Positions 20,899 through 29,472 of a DNA stretch of 37,861 nt are shown one piece after another. The stretch lies in contig ONNS01000064.1 of assembly GCA_900319275.1 (NCBI GenBank), positions 1 through 37,861 on the forward strand, written 5' to 3'. A model generated the notes under the pieces. It saw only the letters and a program-made list of their open reading frames with translations. It did no database searches and was not told the DNA's origin. The position numbers were made by a program, and so were the translations under genes. The stretch's first letter is position 1. The number at the start of each line of letters is the position of its first letter. Source of the stretch: an uncultured Eubacteriales bacterium (lineage in GTDB: Bacteria > Bacillota > Clostridia > Oscillospirales > Oscillospiraceae).

Positions 20899-21229
20899 AG
20901 GGGCTGTAGTAAAGCGACATTATTTCTGGAAAAGGAGTCGTTATCATCATGGTGTTGTCTCAAAATAAACGGCAGTTGGTATAAACGACACCAAGCCCAA
21001 ATACAAGCGTAGGGGCTGGCGCCCTCGACAGCCCGGCAGCATCATGGATGTATTTGTTGCAATTACGGGCGAATACGCACCGAAGAAATGCGTATTCGCC
21101 CATAATAGTTCAAATGCTTCGATTTCTTCGCACGGGCCGTCCAGGGGGCCGGCCCCTACGGCAACTCCAGAATCTCGCCACTAAAAACGCCCCGCTTCCA
21201 GTGTTGAGACGGCCCCCGATCCTGCACGG
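20899..21229. repeat. Mosaic of mobile-element ends and hairpins
   Basis: AAGGGGCTGTAGTAAAG at 20899 resembles the MITE end at 3131. A GTGTTGTCTCAAAA segment near 20953 resembles another insertion-sequence end (family not identified). A GGGCGAATACGCA/TGCGTATTCGCCC hairpin spans about 21067-21101. GTAGGGGC-type GC-rich palindromes occur at about 21010-21040 and 21140-21165. No gene is seen. Confidence 0.5.
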
Positions 21230-21482
21230 TTGACAGCGGGCCTTGGCTCGCCCCCGCCGCAAGGCGAGGGGAGAGCTGGCGCGCAGCGCCTGAGAGGGGC
21301 TGCCGGGCCTACGCCGCCGGTGGCGGATGAAGTCGGCCCGGCAACACCGCAGCTGCGCTTTTGGCGGGCCGTCGCGTAAGCAGGCCCGGGAAAGGCATTT
21401 GCGGCAAGGCGGCAGCATCCGACGCCGCGGCCCCTCTCCGTCACTTCGTGACACCTCTCCCCGCCGCGGCGAGAGGCAAGAT
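21230..21482. repeat. GC-rich hairpin repeat family 3, copy 1
   Basis: Blocks GGCGAGGGGAGAGCTGGCGC, CAGCGCCTGAGAGGGGCT and CCCCTCTCCGTCACTTCGTG recur, inverted and rearranged, at 29190-29340. The GGCGGGCCGTCGCGTAAGCAGG block near 21364 recurs at about 4960-5010. Confidence 0.75.
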
Positions 21483-21538
21483 ATGCAAACCGGCACACAG
21501 CAATGGGGGAGAGGCGTTGAAAACCGTCTCCCTATTTT

Positions 21539-22285
21539 TTATATCTTCTGTATGAATCTGCATTTCGGATAGTTGGCGCATCCGTAGAAATCCCCATATT
21601 TGCCATGGCGCAGCACCAGAGCATTTCCGCATTTGGGGCATTTCCCATTTTGTATGGCTGTTTGCTGTTCCGCGATCTTGTTTTTTACGGCGGTTACATG
21701 TTCTTTTTCGCGATCGGCTCCCACAATTTTGGCATTGCTGATTTTTTCATAGATGGAAGCCACGTCAGCACTTGAAAGAATCTGCTGTCTTTCGTTCAAT
21801 ATGACCGATTTGAGAGTGCGCAGATTGACAACCGGCGTTTTAGCCGTAACTTTCAAGGTTGCTTTATCAGAGAAAACAATGATCGGTTTAAAAACGCTCT
21901 TATCTAACTGCAAATAAGCGGATAGTGCGAGAATATGTCCCCAGTTTTGCCTGATCGGACTGTGAAAATCGTTTTTCTTTGCCCTGAAGGTCTGCTTCCA
22001 GCATTCGCTGGTTTCAGCCCCATATATCCAGCCGCCGTAGTTTTTTGTTTCTATGACAAAGATACCATACGGGGACACAACAATATGGTCGATCTGTGTC
22101 GTTCCCTTTTCCTGCGGAATGATCACATCATTCAGGGTTTTGTATTCCTCCGGCAGAGAATGCAGGATTCTTGCTACTGATGCTTCTCCCGCCTTTCCTT
22201 TTGCTTTAGGGCTGTTAAATAGGCGATTTACAATGGCAGCCAGGGCCAGCAGCACAAATGCGATTACATATAGCTTTGTATTCAT
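21539..22285 (-). CDS. NERD domain protein with C-terminal zinc finger
   Basis: The 248-aa protein has an N-terminal membrane anchor (LYVIAFVLLALAAIVNRLF). A NERD nuclease-related domain contains GKAGEASVARIL, TTQIDHIVVSPYGIFVIETK and NYGGWIYG, carrying the D...E-x-K residues of the restriction-like fold. A C-terminal topoisomerase-type C4 zinc finger contains CPKCGNALVLRHGKYGDFYG and CANYPKC. It probably binds or cuts nucleic acid at the membrane; its pathway is unknown. GGAGAT lies before the ATG at 22285. Confidence 0.9.
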   Translation of the reverse strand: MNTKLYVIAFVLLALAAIVNRLFNSPKAKGKAGEASVARILHSLPEEYKTLNDVIIPQEKGTTQIDHIVVSPYGIFVIETKNYGGWIYGAETSECWKQTFRAKKNDFHSPIRQNWGHILALSAYLQLDKSVFKPIIVFSDKATLKVTAKTPVVNLRTLKSVILNERQQILSSADVASIYEKISNAKIVGADREKEHVTAVKNKIAEQQTAIQNGKCPKCGNALVLRHGKYGDFYGCANYPKCRFIQKI

Positions 22286-22416
22286 GTTCTAATCTCCATC
22301 CTGAAAAAGACGGCCTGCTGTACCCCAAACGGACAATAAAAGCGATTGGTCGTCATCAAGCGTTCATTTTATGTATACAGACTACCATATTCTACAAGAG
22401 CCGTCAACGCAGCATT

Positions 22417-22650
22417 CTATTCTTTTTTCTTCACCACTTCCTCCCTCAGCTCGAGATGCTGCTTCTCCAGCGCCTTCCACTGCCGGTCGAGCTCTTTGAA
22501 GTCGAGATACGCCTGCCGCATCTCGTCAGATTCATACGGGACGCCCCGCGCGACCAGCTGCCGCAGCCGCTCGCGCGCCGCCTCCAGATCCACGCCCATG
22601 CTGTACAGCCGCGCCGCGGAGGCAATCAGTAAATCCTTTTCGCTGTCCAT
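22417..22650 (-). CDS. Small helical protein of unknown function
   Basis: The 77-aa, highly charged, almost entirely helical protein starts MDSEKDLLIASAARLYSMGV and has a long coiled-coil-like C-terminus (LDRQWKALEKQHLELREEVV, then KKKE). No family is recognised. GGAGCAAGGAT precedes the ATG at 22650. It is divergent from the XRE gene at 22763 and shares the TTGTCCT-box control region, so the two may be co-regulated. Confidence 0.65.
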   Translation of the reverse strand: MDSEKDLLIASAARLYSMGVDLEAARERLRQLVARGVPYESDEMRQAYLDFKELDRQWKALEKQHLELREEVVKKKE

Positions 22651-22676
22651 ATCCTTGCTCCATTTAGAATTATTTT

Positions 22677-22749
22677 TTCTTTGTCCTGTTATAGGACAAA
22701 GAATCTTGTCCTGTAGTTTACGCTACCTTTTGTCCTAAGTCAAGACAAA
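22677..22749. promoter_or_regulatory. TTGTCCT operator cluster between divergent genes
   Basis: A perfect 11-bp palindrome, TTCTTTGTCCT/AGGACAAAGAA with a 5-bp centre, covers 22677-22703. Further TTGTCCT boxes are at about 22706-22712 and 22730-22737, the latter facing GACAAA at about 22744-22749. These are likely binding sites for the XRE repressor encoded at 22763. Confidence 0.65.
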
Positions 22750-22762
22750 GGAGCGCACGATC

Positions 22763-23002
22763 ATGGCAAGAATCATAGACGGGAAAGCACAAAACATGGT
22801 GGGCGATAAGATTCGTAAGCTGCGCACCGCCCAGAAGATGAGCCAGCAGACGCTCTCTGACAGGCTTGAAACGCACGCAATCTATATCTGTCGCGGCTCA
22901 ATCTCCCGGATTGAGGATAAGCAGCGCACCGTGACAGACATTGAACTGTACGGGCTGGCCAGGGTGCTCGGCGTTTCGATAGAGGAATTGTTCCGGGACT
23001 GA
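22763..23002 (+). CDS. XRE-family HTH regulator
   Basis: The 79-aa protein consists of one Cro/C1-type HTH: VGDKIRKLRTAQKMSQQTLS, then ISRIEDKQRTVTDIELYGLA and VLGVSIEELF. AAGGAG lies 9 nt before the ATG. It probably represses itself and the divergent small gene through the TTGTCCT boxes (inference). It is followed after 13 nt by a second XRE gene, so the two form an operon. Confidence 0.88.
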   Translation: MARIIDGKAQNMVGDKIRKLRTAQKMSQQTLSDRLETHAIYICRGSISRIEDKQRTVTDIELYGLARVLGVSIEELFRD

Positions 23003-23015
23003 ACAGGGTGATTTC

Positions 23016-23258
23016 ATGACAGTCAAAGATGCGGTTGTGCACCGTTTTCAGCAGCTTTGTGCAGAAAAAGGCATCAAAACAAACGAACTTGCCACACGCT
23101 CGGGAATGACACCGTCCACCGTTTACAGTATGATGGACAGCCGTCGCAGGGACTTGTCGATCATTACGGTCAAAAAGCTGTGCGACGGCCTGGACATCTC
23201 TTTGGGTGAATTTTTCTCCACGCCTGAATTTGACGCACTGGAGCAGGAAATCAAATAG
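23016..23258 (+). CDS. Second XRE-family HTH regulator
   Basis: The 80-aa protein is a Cro/C1-type HTH of a different subgroup: RFQQLCAEKGIKTNELATRS, GMTPSTVYSMMDSRRRDLSI and KKLCDGLDISLGEFFS. AGGGTGAT precedes the ATG. It is the last gene before a strong terminator. No target is evident. Confidence 0.88.
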   Translation: MTVKDAVVHRFQQLCAEKGIKTNELATRSGMTPSTVYSMMDSRRRDLSIITVKKLCDGLDISLGEFFSTPEFDALEQEIK

Positions 23259-23261
23259 AGA

Positions 23262-23302
23262 AAAAGCCGCGGACTCGCGCTATCGCCCGTACCGCGGCTT
23301 TT
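23262..23302 (+). terminator. Intrinsic terminator after the XRE pair
   Basis: AAAAGCCGCGG (23262-23272)/CCGCGGCTTTT (23292-23302), an 11-bp stem starting 4 nt after the stop codon and ending in a T tract. Confidence 0.88.
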
Positions 23303-23463
23303 CTGTATTGCCGGATGATCGCTCTGTTTTTATCCATAAAGCTTGCGTTCTTCTCAAATTGAGAATATAATAAGCGGTAATATGGCTTGTTATCGAGTAA
23401 GCTTGATTCTGCCGCGGATCGTTTGCTTTTCGCCGTTGAAGAAAAAGGAAGGCGATACTGTTG

Positions 23464-24615
23464 ATGAATGATGTTTTATTCGTGTTCAGCGTTTTTCAAC
23501 TGACTTTCTTGTTGCTGGACCTTTTTATCATGACAAATACAAACCGCAATATCGCCAGAAAGGGTGAATATTCGTGGTTTTGTTCCCTGATCGGCACACA
23601 TATCGTATATCTGGTTCTCAACACCCTGTGGACGCTGACCGAGTACAATGTGCTTACGCTCCCCAGAAGCGCCGTGATGGTCATTTGCACGGTCAGTCTC
23701 TGGACGGTGACAAACTGCGCGACCTCGTACTTTCTCTTTGTGGTGGAGCGGCTGCAGCTGAAGCCTTTGCAGACCGGCGCGGGCCTGTGGCTGCGGTGGC
23801 TGCCCGCGGCGTTCACCACGCTGATGATTTTCACGACCTCGTGGACGGGGCTGGTCTTCCGACTCAGCGACGAGGGATATTTTGTTCACGGGCCGATGTA
23901 CCTGCCGACGCTGGCCGTGGCCAGTCTGTATCTGCTGATCGTGGCGGTGGTGGCCTGCGCCAATATCCTTCGGGAAAAAACAAGGTTCCTGCGCAAGGCG
24001 AACGCCACCTTGCTGATGTCGGTGCTGATCATCATCGTCTTCATCCTGGCGGACGGTTTCCTGTCAAAGGCCTCCATCCTTCCCGCGGCCATTTTTGCCG
24101 TCATTGTCGGGATCTTCATCACCATGCAGGAGGCCAACATCAATTCCGACGCGCTGACCGGCATGAACAACCGCCGCAAAGCGGAGGAATATTTGGCCGA
24201 CCGTGTCAGGAACGTGTCGGAGAAAAAGCCCCTGTACCTGTACATGGGCGACCTGAACAGCTTCAAGAAGATCAACGATACCTACGGCCATACCGTCGGG
24301 GACGAGGCGCTTGTTCTCTGCAGCCTGGCCCTGAAGCGTACCATCGGCCAGTACGGCGGCTTCGCGGCGCGCTACGGCGGCGACGAGTTTCTGCTCTCCT
24401 GGCAGCCGGACAAGGACAAGGAGGTCGATCCCGACGCGCTTATCCGCGATGTGAACGCTTTTCTGCAGACCTTGTCGGCGGATAAGCCATACCGGCTGGT
24501 GATGACTATGGGCTATGCCTGCTGCACCGACGCAAAGGAGCCGCTGGTCTCCTACATCCGGCAGGCGGACGATATGCTGTACCGGCGCAAGAAAGCCGCC
24601 GGCGTCGGGCGCTGA
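23464..24615 (+). CDS. Multi-pass membrane diguanylate cyclase (GGDEF)
   Basis: The 383-aa protein has about six or seven transmembrane helices in its first 225 residues (for example SVFQLTFLLLDLFIM, LMSVLIIIVFILADGF). A GGDEF domain follows, with DALTGMNNRRKAEEYL, YLYMGDLNSFKKINDTYGHT and the active-site ARYGGDEFLLSW. No RxxD inhibitory site precedes the motif. It should synthesise cyclic di-GMP in response to a membrane signal. The ATG at 23464 is preferred over the adjacent TTG; the purine-rich AAGGAAGG ribosome site is rather far upstream. It is the second diguanylate cyclase in the window. Confidence 0.9.
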   Translation: MNDVLFVFSVFQLTFLLLDLFIMTNTNRNIARKGEYSWFCSLIGTHIVYLVLNTLWTLTEYNVLTLPRSAVMVICTVSLWTVTNCATSYFLFVVERLQLKPLQTGAGLWLRWLPAAFTTLMIFTTSWTGLVFRLSDEGYFVHGPMYLPTLAVASLYLLIVAVVACANILREKTRFLRKANATLLMSVLIIIVFILADGFLSKASILPAAIFAVIVGIFITMQEANINSDALTGMNNRRKAEEYLADRVRNVSEKKPLYLYMGDLNSFKKINDTYGHTVGDEALVLCSLALKRTIGQYGGFAARYGGDEFLLSWQPDKDKEVDPDALIRDVNAFLQTLSADKPYRLVMTMGYACCTDAKEPLVSYIRQADDMLYRRKKAAGVGR

Positions 24616-24674
24616 GCCTATGCCGGCAGACCGCGGCGCCTCCGGCGTTCATTCGTCCTTATTTGACAGCAAAG

Positions 24675-24714
24675 CACGGCGATCTCGCAACAATCTGCGG
24701 GATCGCCGTGTTTT
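24675..24714 (+). terminator. Intrinsic terminator after the second GGDEF gene
   Basis: CACGGCGATC (24675-24684)/GATCGCCGTG (24701-24710) followed by TTTT. Confidence 0.85.
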
Positions 24715-24740
24715 GTAGTGCGTCCGGCGAGCGCACGGCA

Positions 24741-24789
24741 AAAACGCAGGCGCAACTTCCGCCACATGCGGTCAATGCACCTGCGTTTA
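24741..24789 (-). terminator. Terminator of the galK operon
   Basis: AACGCAGGCGC (24743-24753) pairs with GCACCTGCGTT (24777-24787) with one wobble. In minus sense the stem is followed by a T run. It lies just after the zinc-ribbon gene stop. Confidence 0.75.
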
Positions 24790-24795
24790 TTATTG

Positions 24796-25425
24796 TTATC
24801 TCTGCTCCGCCGTGATCACAGCCATCAGCGGGGCTGTCTGGGGCTGGGTCTCATTCTCGCTCCAGATATACCAGAAGATGCCGCCGGCGATGACGATCAG
24901 CGCCGCGAGCCATCCCGCCAGCAGCCGCAGCGTCTGCTGATCGGGCTGCCGTCTGCGGCTGTTCGCGCGCGATCTTCTCGTCCGGCGCTGGTAGCGATAA
25001 GGCCGCCAGCCGTCGTCCTCTGCGGCGTCTTCGACCGAAACCGCCGTCTCTTCGTCAGAAAGCGCCTCTGCCTGCTGCGCTTCATCGGGAAGTACCTCTG
25101 CCTGTCGCACTTCGTCAGGAACAGCCTCTGCCTCTTGCACTTCATCCGGAAGGACTTCTATCTGTCGTGCTTCTTCAGGAATGGCCTCTGCCGCTTGCAC
25201 TTCGTCCGGAAGGGCCTCTATCTGCCGCACTTCTTCAGGAAGAAGCTCTGGCTCTTGCGCCTCGTCCGGGAGGAACTCAAGCTCTCGTACTTCGTCAGGT
25301 AGGAGCTCTGTCTCTCGCGTTTCGCGCTCGGGCGCTTTGATCTCCTCCGGTCGGATGCTGTCGCAGTAGGGGCAGTAGCGCACATTGTCGGGGATCGTCT
25401 TGCCGCAGTATTTACATACCGTCAC
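24796..25425 (-). CDS. Zinc-ribbon protein with tandem decapeptide repeats and C-terminal membrane anchor
   Basis: The 209-aa protein has an N-terminal zinc ribbon (VCKYCGKTIPDNVRYCPYCD, four Cys). About nine acidic 10-residue repeats follow (consensus LPDEVRQAEA, residues about 40-130; 30-bp DNA repeats). After these come an arginine-rich segment (RYQRRTRRSR), one transmembrane helix (LAGWLAALIVIAGGIFWYIW) and a short tail. The ribbon is thus cytosolic on a stalk anchored by the tail. The start is GTG at 25425 with AGGAGG 8 nt upstream. It is 13 nt downstream of galK, so co-transcribed. Function unknown; repeat number may vary between strains. Confidence 0.8.
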   Translation of the reverse strand: MTVCKYCGKTIPDNVRYCPYCDSIRPEEIKAPERETRETELLPDEVRELEFLPDEAQEPELLPEEVRQIEALPDEVQAAEAIPEEARQIEVLPDEVQEAEAVPDEVRQAEVLPDEAQQAEALSDEETAVSVEDAAEDDGWRPYRYQRRTRRSRANSRRRQPDQQTLRLLAGWLAALIVIAGGIFWYIWSENETQPQTAPLMAVITAEQR

Positions 25426-25438
25426 AACACGTTCCTCC

Positions 25439-26518
25439 TCAGACCAGCCGGATCTCGCGGCAGCTGCCCCGGCCGAACTCTTTATCCATCTCCTCCTGAT
25501 AGGTCGGGAAGAAGTCGGTGGGCATCAGCGCCTGCACGCAGCCGGCAAAACCGCCGCCGTGGACGCGCCAGGCGCCCTTGCCGTGCAGCAGCCTTTCGCT
25601 CTTTTCGAGACCCTGGAGCAGCTTGGTGTCGCCGGTGGCACTGGTGACAATGTTGTTGAGCAGGTTTTCGGACGAGCGGCCGGATTCGTTCATCAAGCGC
25701 ATATACGCCTCGCCGTCCCCGGCCTTGAGAGCGTCGCGCATTTTGGGCACGCGCTCGTTCTCGCCAAAGAAGTGCATGGCGCGGCGCACCGGGCGGTTTG
25801 CCGGGTCCCAGCCCTTCTTGTAAAAGTCCTTCGGGTCGACGTCGCCGAGGACGCCCTTGTCAAAGAGATTGGCGATATAGACCATGTCCGCGGGGATGCG
25901 CGCATAGGAGCTGTCCAGCCCGGCGTGGCTGCCGCCGGTGTTGGACAGGCAGAGCGTCAGCCCCATCGTGGCAAAATCGGCCTTGACACTCTCGATCTCA
26001 TTGGTTTTGAAGTCGGCGTACACCGTGTGGCCGAGCGAGCAGGCGAGCTGCCCCATCAACCCGCAGGGCTTGCCGAAAAACTGGTTTTCGGCCGACTGGG
26101 CAGCGCGGGCGATCACAAGCGCGTCGATACCGCTGTTGTTGAACAGCTCGCTGAAGATCTTCCCGATCAGCACCGCAAAGGCCGCCGAGGAGCTGAGCCC
26201 CGAGCCCGCGGGCAGCGTGCTGCGGATTTCGGCATTGACGCCGCCGAGTGTGATCCCGAGCTCGGCAAAGGCGGCGGCCACACCGCGCACGAGGGCCTTC
26301 GGCGTGCCGAATTCCGCCGGCCGGACCGTCAGATGGTCAAGCCGGAGCTCAAAGGGCTCGAAGCCGTCCGAGCGAACACGGAAGATTTTGCTGTCGTTCG
26401 CCTCGCAGACGGCGTGGAGCCCCAGATCGACGCCGGAGGCCAGGATGCGCCCGTGCTGATGATCGGTGTGGTTGCCGGCAAGCTCGGTGCAGCCGGGCGT
26501 AAACAGCGATTTTTTCAT
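25439..26518 (-). CDS. galK: Galactokinase (GHMP kinase family)
   Basis: The 359-aa protein has the galactokinase signature PGCTELAGNHTDHQHGRILA near the N-terminus; the usual PGR is PGC here. It also has the GHMP phosphate loop LPAGSGLSSSAAF and the C-terminal WRVHGGGFAGCVQALMP. It should phosphorylate galactose, or a related sugar, at C1 with ATP in the cytosol. Length is slightly short of the 380-390 usual for GalK, so a related sugar-1-kinase is possible. GAGGAAG precedes the ATG. The other Leloir genes galT and galE are absent from the window. Confidence 0.88.
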   Translation of the reverse strand: MKKSLFTPGCTELAGNHTDHQHGRILASGVDLGLHAVCEANDSKIFRVRSDGFEPFELRLDHLTVRPAEFGTPKALVRGVAAAFAELGITLGGVNAEIRSTLPAGSGLSSSAAFAVLIGKIFSELFNNSGIDALVIARAAQSAENQFFGKPCGLMGQLACSLGHTVYADFKTNEIESVKADFATMGLTLCLSNTGGSHAGLDSSYARIPADMVYIANLFDKGVLGDVDPKDFYKKGWDPANRPVRRAMHFFGENERVPKMRDALKAGDGEAYMRLMNESGRSSENLLNNIVTSATGDTKLLQGLEKSERLLHGKGAWRVHGGGFAGCVQALMPTDFFPTYQEEMDKEFGRGSCREIRLV

Positions 26519-26631
26519 AAATTCTTCCTCGCAGATTCAGGTGATTTTTGCCCATTCTGAAATAAGGGTACTATGAGCAACATACCGCAATTTTCCGAAA
26601 ATGTCAATACTCTTTCCCTCCGATCGCGCAA

Positions 26632-26659
26632 TTGACAAACAGGCGTTTTATGATAAAAT
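26632..26659 (+). promoter_or_regulatory. Promoter of the miaB-mutS gene cluster
   Basis: TTGACA (26632-26637), a 16-bp spacer and TAAAAT (26654-26659). A tandem TATTATTATC repeat fills the leader between about 26662 and 26690. Confidence 0.6.
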
Positions 26660-26706
26660 ATACTATTATTATCTATTATTATCTATTACAAAGGAATTGC
26701 GTCACT

Positions 26707-28119
26707 ATGAGAGAACGACAGGTTATCGCGCCCGAGGAACTGAAGCGTCAGGAGGAGATCTGCGCGCGCGTGATGGAGCGCGTCACGGCCGACGGGCAGC
26801 GCCCGCTCGCGATGGTGGACACCTACGGCTGCCAGCAGAACGAGGCCGACAGCGAAAAGCTGCGCGGCTATCTTGCCTTAATGGGCTACGGCTTCACGCA
26901 GGACGAATTTCAGGCCGACGTGATCGTCGTCAACACCTGCGCCGTGCGCGAGCACGCCGAGATGCGCGTGCTGGGCAACGTCGGCGCGCTCAACCACTCG
27001 AAAAAGGCCCGCCCCGGCCAGCTGGTGTGCGTCTGCGGCTGCATGGTGCAGCAGCAGCACATGGCTGACAAGATCAAGCACTCCTACCCCGTGGTCGATC
27101 TGGTCTTCGGCCCGCATGAGCTCTGGCGCTTCCCCGAGCTGCTCGATCGGGTGCAGACGAAGCACAGGCGCGTCTTTGCCACCGCTCCGTCCGACGGCGC
27201 CGTGGCCGAGGGCATCCCCGTGCGGCGCGACGGCAAGGTGAAGGCCTGGCTTTCGATCATGTACGGCTGCAACAACTTCTGCACCTACTGCGTTGTCCCC
27301 TATGTGCGCGGGCGTGAGCGCTCGCGCCTGCCCGAGGACATTCTGCGCGAGGCACGCGAGCTTGTGGCCGCGGGCTACAAGGACATCACGCTGCTCGGGC
27401 AGAACGTCAACTCCTACGGCAAGGACCTGCCCGAGCCGGTCGATTTTGCCGATCTGATTGCGATGGTGAACGACATCCCCGGCGATTTTCGCATCCGCTT
27501 TATGACGAGCCACCCGAAGGACGCCTCCGAAAAGCTCTTTCAGACCATGGCCGCGTGCGAGAAGTGCTGCCACCAGCTGCACCTGCCGGTGCAGTCCGGC
27601 AGCGACGAGATCTTAAAGCGCATGAACCGCGGCTATGACAGCGCCAAATATCTGCGCCAGGTCGCGCTTGCGCGGCAGTACATGCCCGACCTTGTGCTGA
27701 CGACCGACATCATCGTCGGCTTCCCCGGCGAGACCGAGGAACAGTTCAACGACACGCTGCGCCTGTGCGAGCAGGTGCGCTACGACGCGATGTTTACCTT
27801 CATCTACTCCAAGCGCGTCGGCACGCCCGCGGCCTCGATGCCCGACCCCTACACGCGCGAGGAAAAGCAGGTCCACTTCGACGCGCTGACCGCGCTTGCC
27901 AACAGCATCTCACTCGAGAAGCACGCGGCGTACGAGGGACAGACTGTGCGCGTACTGATCGACGGTGAGACCGGCCGCGACGAGTACAATCTCTCGAGCC
28001 GCACCGACGGCGGCCGCCTTGTGCATCTCAAGGGCGATCCCTCGCTTGTGGGCACTTTTGCCGACGTGAAGATCACCGCGAGCTCCACCTGGGCCCTGTA
28101 TGGAGAAATCACAGAATGA
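26707..28119 (+). CDS. miaB: tRNA-2-methylthio-N6-dimethylallyladenosine synthase MiaB
   Basis: The 470-aa protein has the MTTase N-terminal domain with its three Cys (DTYGCQQNEADS, VVNTCAVREHAE, CVCGCMVQQ). The radical-SAM centre is GCNNFCTYCVVPYVRGRERS, and the segment HLPVQSGSDEILKRMNRGYD precedes a C-terminal TRAM domain. It adds the methylthio group to i6A37 of tRNAs using two Fe-S clusters. The ATG at 26707 has AAAGGA about 11 nt upstream; the frame stays open to 26632 but without a ribosome site. It overlaps the next gene by 4 nt (ATGA). Confidence 0.97.
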   Translation: MRERQVIAPEELKRQEEICARVMERVTADGQRPLAMVDTYGCQQNEADSEKLRGYLALMGYGFTQDEFQADVIVVNTCAVREHAEMRVLGNVGALNHSKKARPGQLVCVCGCMVQQQHMADKIKHSYPVVDLVFGPHELWRFPELLDRVQTKHRRVFATAPSDGAVAEGIPVRRDGKVKAWLSIMYGCNNFCTYCVVPYVRGRERSRLPEDILREARELVAAGYKDITLLGQNVNSYGKDLPEPVDFADLIAMVNDIPGDFRIRFMTSHPKDASEKLFQTMAACEKCCHQLHLPVQSGSDEILKRMNRGYDSAKYLRQVALARQYMPDLVLTTDIIVGFPGETEEQFNDTLRLCEQVRYDAMFTFIYSKRVGTPAASMPDPYTREEKQVHFDALTALANSISLEKHAAYEGQTVRVLIDGETGRDEYNLSSRTDGGRLVHLKGDPSLVGTFADVKITASSTWALYGEITE

Positions 28120-29105
28120 AGAGGCCGCTGATCGCAGCCCTGCTCGTGCTCGCGCTGCTGCTCGTTCCGGCAGTCTCCGCCGGGGCAGAGGACGCGGGCA
28201 GCGCATACACAAACGCCGCGCAATTTGCCGCGCTTCTGGATTCCCAGGGCTTTGCCCACGGCGAGATCACACCGTATGACGGCAGCGCTTACGCCCTGGC
28301 CGTCACCTGTCCCGGCGGCCCAGACGGCGCAGCGGGCCGGCTCGAGAGCGACTGGTACTTCACCGCGGACGCCGTCCACGCGCGGCTGCGCCGGCTGATC
28401 GCGTTTGACAGTCAGGATCGCGCCGCCGTGCTCGCGGCGCTCAACGGTCTGAATACCGACTGGTATCTCGCGCGCTACGCCGCCGATTTCTCCGACAACA
28501 CGGTGCTTGTCGCCGCCGACGCCCTGCTTGATAGCGGCGCGGCCGAAGAGATCTGCGCCGATCTGCTGGACACGCTCGTGCAGCGCGCCGAGGACGCCTA
28601 TGAGACGCTGCGCCCCTTTGACACACGCGGTACGACTGAGGGCTTTGCGCCGGTTCCGTTCGCCCTTGGGACCGAGTCCGGCACGCCGGAAGACGCACGC
28701 GCCAATGCCCGGGCCTTTATGGATGTGTTGGCGACCGAAGGCATCGACTATAGCGATTATGGCGAATACGACGGGCAGTATATCGTGGAATCCGTCTGCC
28801 CGGTCGAGGACGGCGGCAGCATCACGAGCGATTGGATTTTTGACGGGCGCTATGTCATCGGCGCCGTCTGGAGCCTCGCGTCCTGCGACGCGGCGGCGTA
28901 TGACAGCGTTCTCGACACGCTCAATACGCTGAATCTGACGAACGGCACGCTCAAATTCCTCGCCGACAGCTCGGACAACAGCGTGACCGCCGAGTGCTAT
29001 CAGCTGCTGCCGCGCGAGGGCGCCGGGGACGTGCTCGCCGCGCTCTATGCCCAGCTTCTGGGGCTGGTGCAATACGCACAGCCCACGCTGGAAACACTCG
29101 GGTAA
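28116..29105 (+). CDS. Secreted or membrane-anchored protein with two YbjN-like repeats
   Basis: The 329-aa protein starts MKRPLIAALLVLALLLVPAV, a Sec signal peptide ending near SAGAED. Two homologous halves (about residues 33-160 and 190-325) share SDWYF/SDWIF, AALNGLNTDW/DTLNTLNLTN and a terminal LLDTLVQRAEDAYETL/LYAQLLGLVQYAQPTL pattern. This resembles YbjN-type folds, but the match is from pattern only. The function is unknown. It is translationally coupled to miaB (ATGA overlap), an unusual partner for a tRNA-modification enzyme. Repeat DNA follows before mutS. Confidence 0.75.
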   Translation: MKRPLIAALLVLALLLVPAVSAGAEDAGSAYTNAAQFAALLDSQGFAHGEITPYDGSAYALAVTCPGGPDGAAGRLESDWYFTADAVHARLRRLIAFDSQDRAAVLAALNGLNTDWYLARYAADFSDNTVLVAADALLDSGAAEEICADLLDTLVQRAEDAYETLRPFDTRGTTEGFAPVPFALGTESGTPEDARANARAFMDVLATEGIDYSDYGEYDGQYIVESVCPVEDGGSITSDWIFDGRYVIGAVWSLASCDAAAYDSVLDTLNTLNLTNGTLKFLADSSDNSVTAECYQLLPREGAGDVLAALYAQLLGLVQYAQPTLETLG

Positions 29106-29114
29106 TAAAATAGT

Positions 29115-29440
29115 TTATTCTGTCGTAGGGAGGCAGGCCGCCTTGCCGCGAATGCGTTTCCCGGGCAAAAATCTGCGGAGATCGCCCCTTGCCTCGCCCC
29201 AGCCGCGAAGCGGCGTCTCGGGGAGAGGTGTCACGAAGTGACGGAGAGGGGTGCTGCGTCAACGAGAGCCCCTCTCAGGCGCTGCCGCGCCAGCTCTCCC
29301 CTCGCCTTGCGGCGGGGGCGAGCCAAGCCGTAGCCGGGAGGCAGGCCGCCTTGCCGCGAATGCCTCCGTGCTGGTTATACGGTTTACACGGAGGGATGAG
29401 GGCATCCCTCCCTACGATCAGAACCGACCTTTTTACAGAC
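29115..29440. repeat. GC-rich hairpin repeat family 3, copy 2
   Basis: AGGGAGGCAGGCCGCCTTGC... blocks appear twice (about 29128-29155 and 29336-29363). Between them, GGGAGAGGTGTCACGAAGTG and AGCCCCTCTCAGGCGCTG match copy 1 (21230-21482) in inverse orientation. The mutS reading frame happens to be open through this region back to 29251, but it is repeat DNA. Confidence 0.75.
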
Positions 29441-29472
29441 CCATATTCATCTTTCAGAAAGCGAGAAGATCC

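Noticed and set aside
24769-26560. Long open frames opposite galK and in the GC-rich genes (for example about 390 codons on the plus strand at 25385-26560)
   Set aside because: These are antisense shadows of galK and its neighbour caused by high third-position GC; the minus-strand genes have clear family motifs.
29251-29472. Upstream extension of the mutS frame giving a 941-residue protein
   Set aside because: The extra 74 codons are GC-rich repeat DNA shared with 21230-21482; family alignment and a purine-rich site place the start at 29473.
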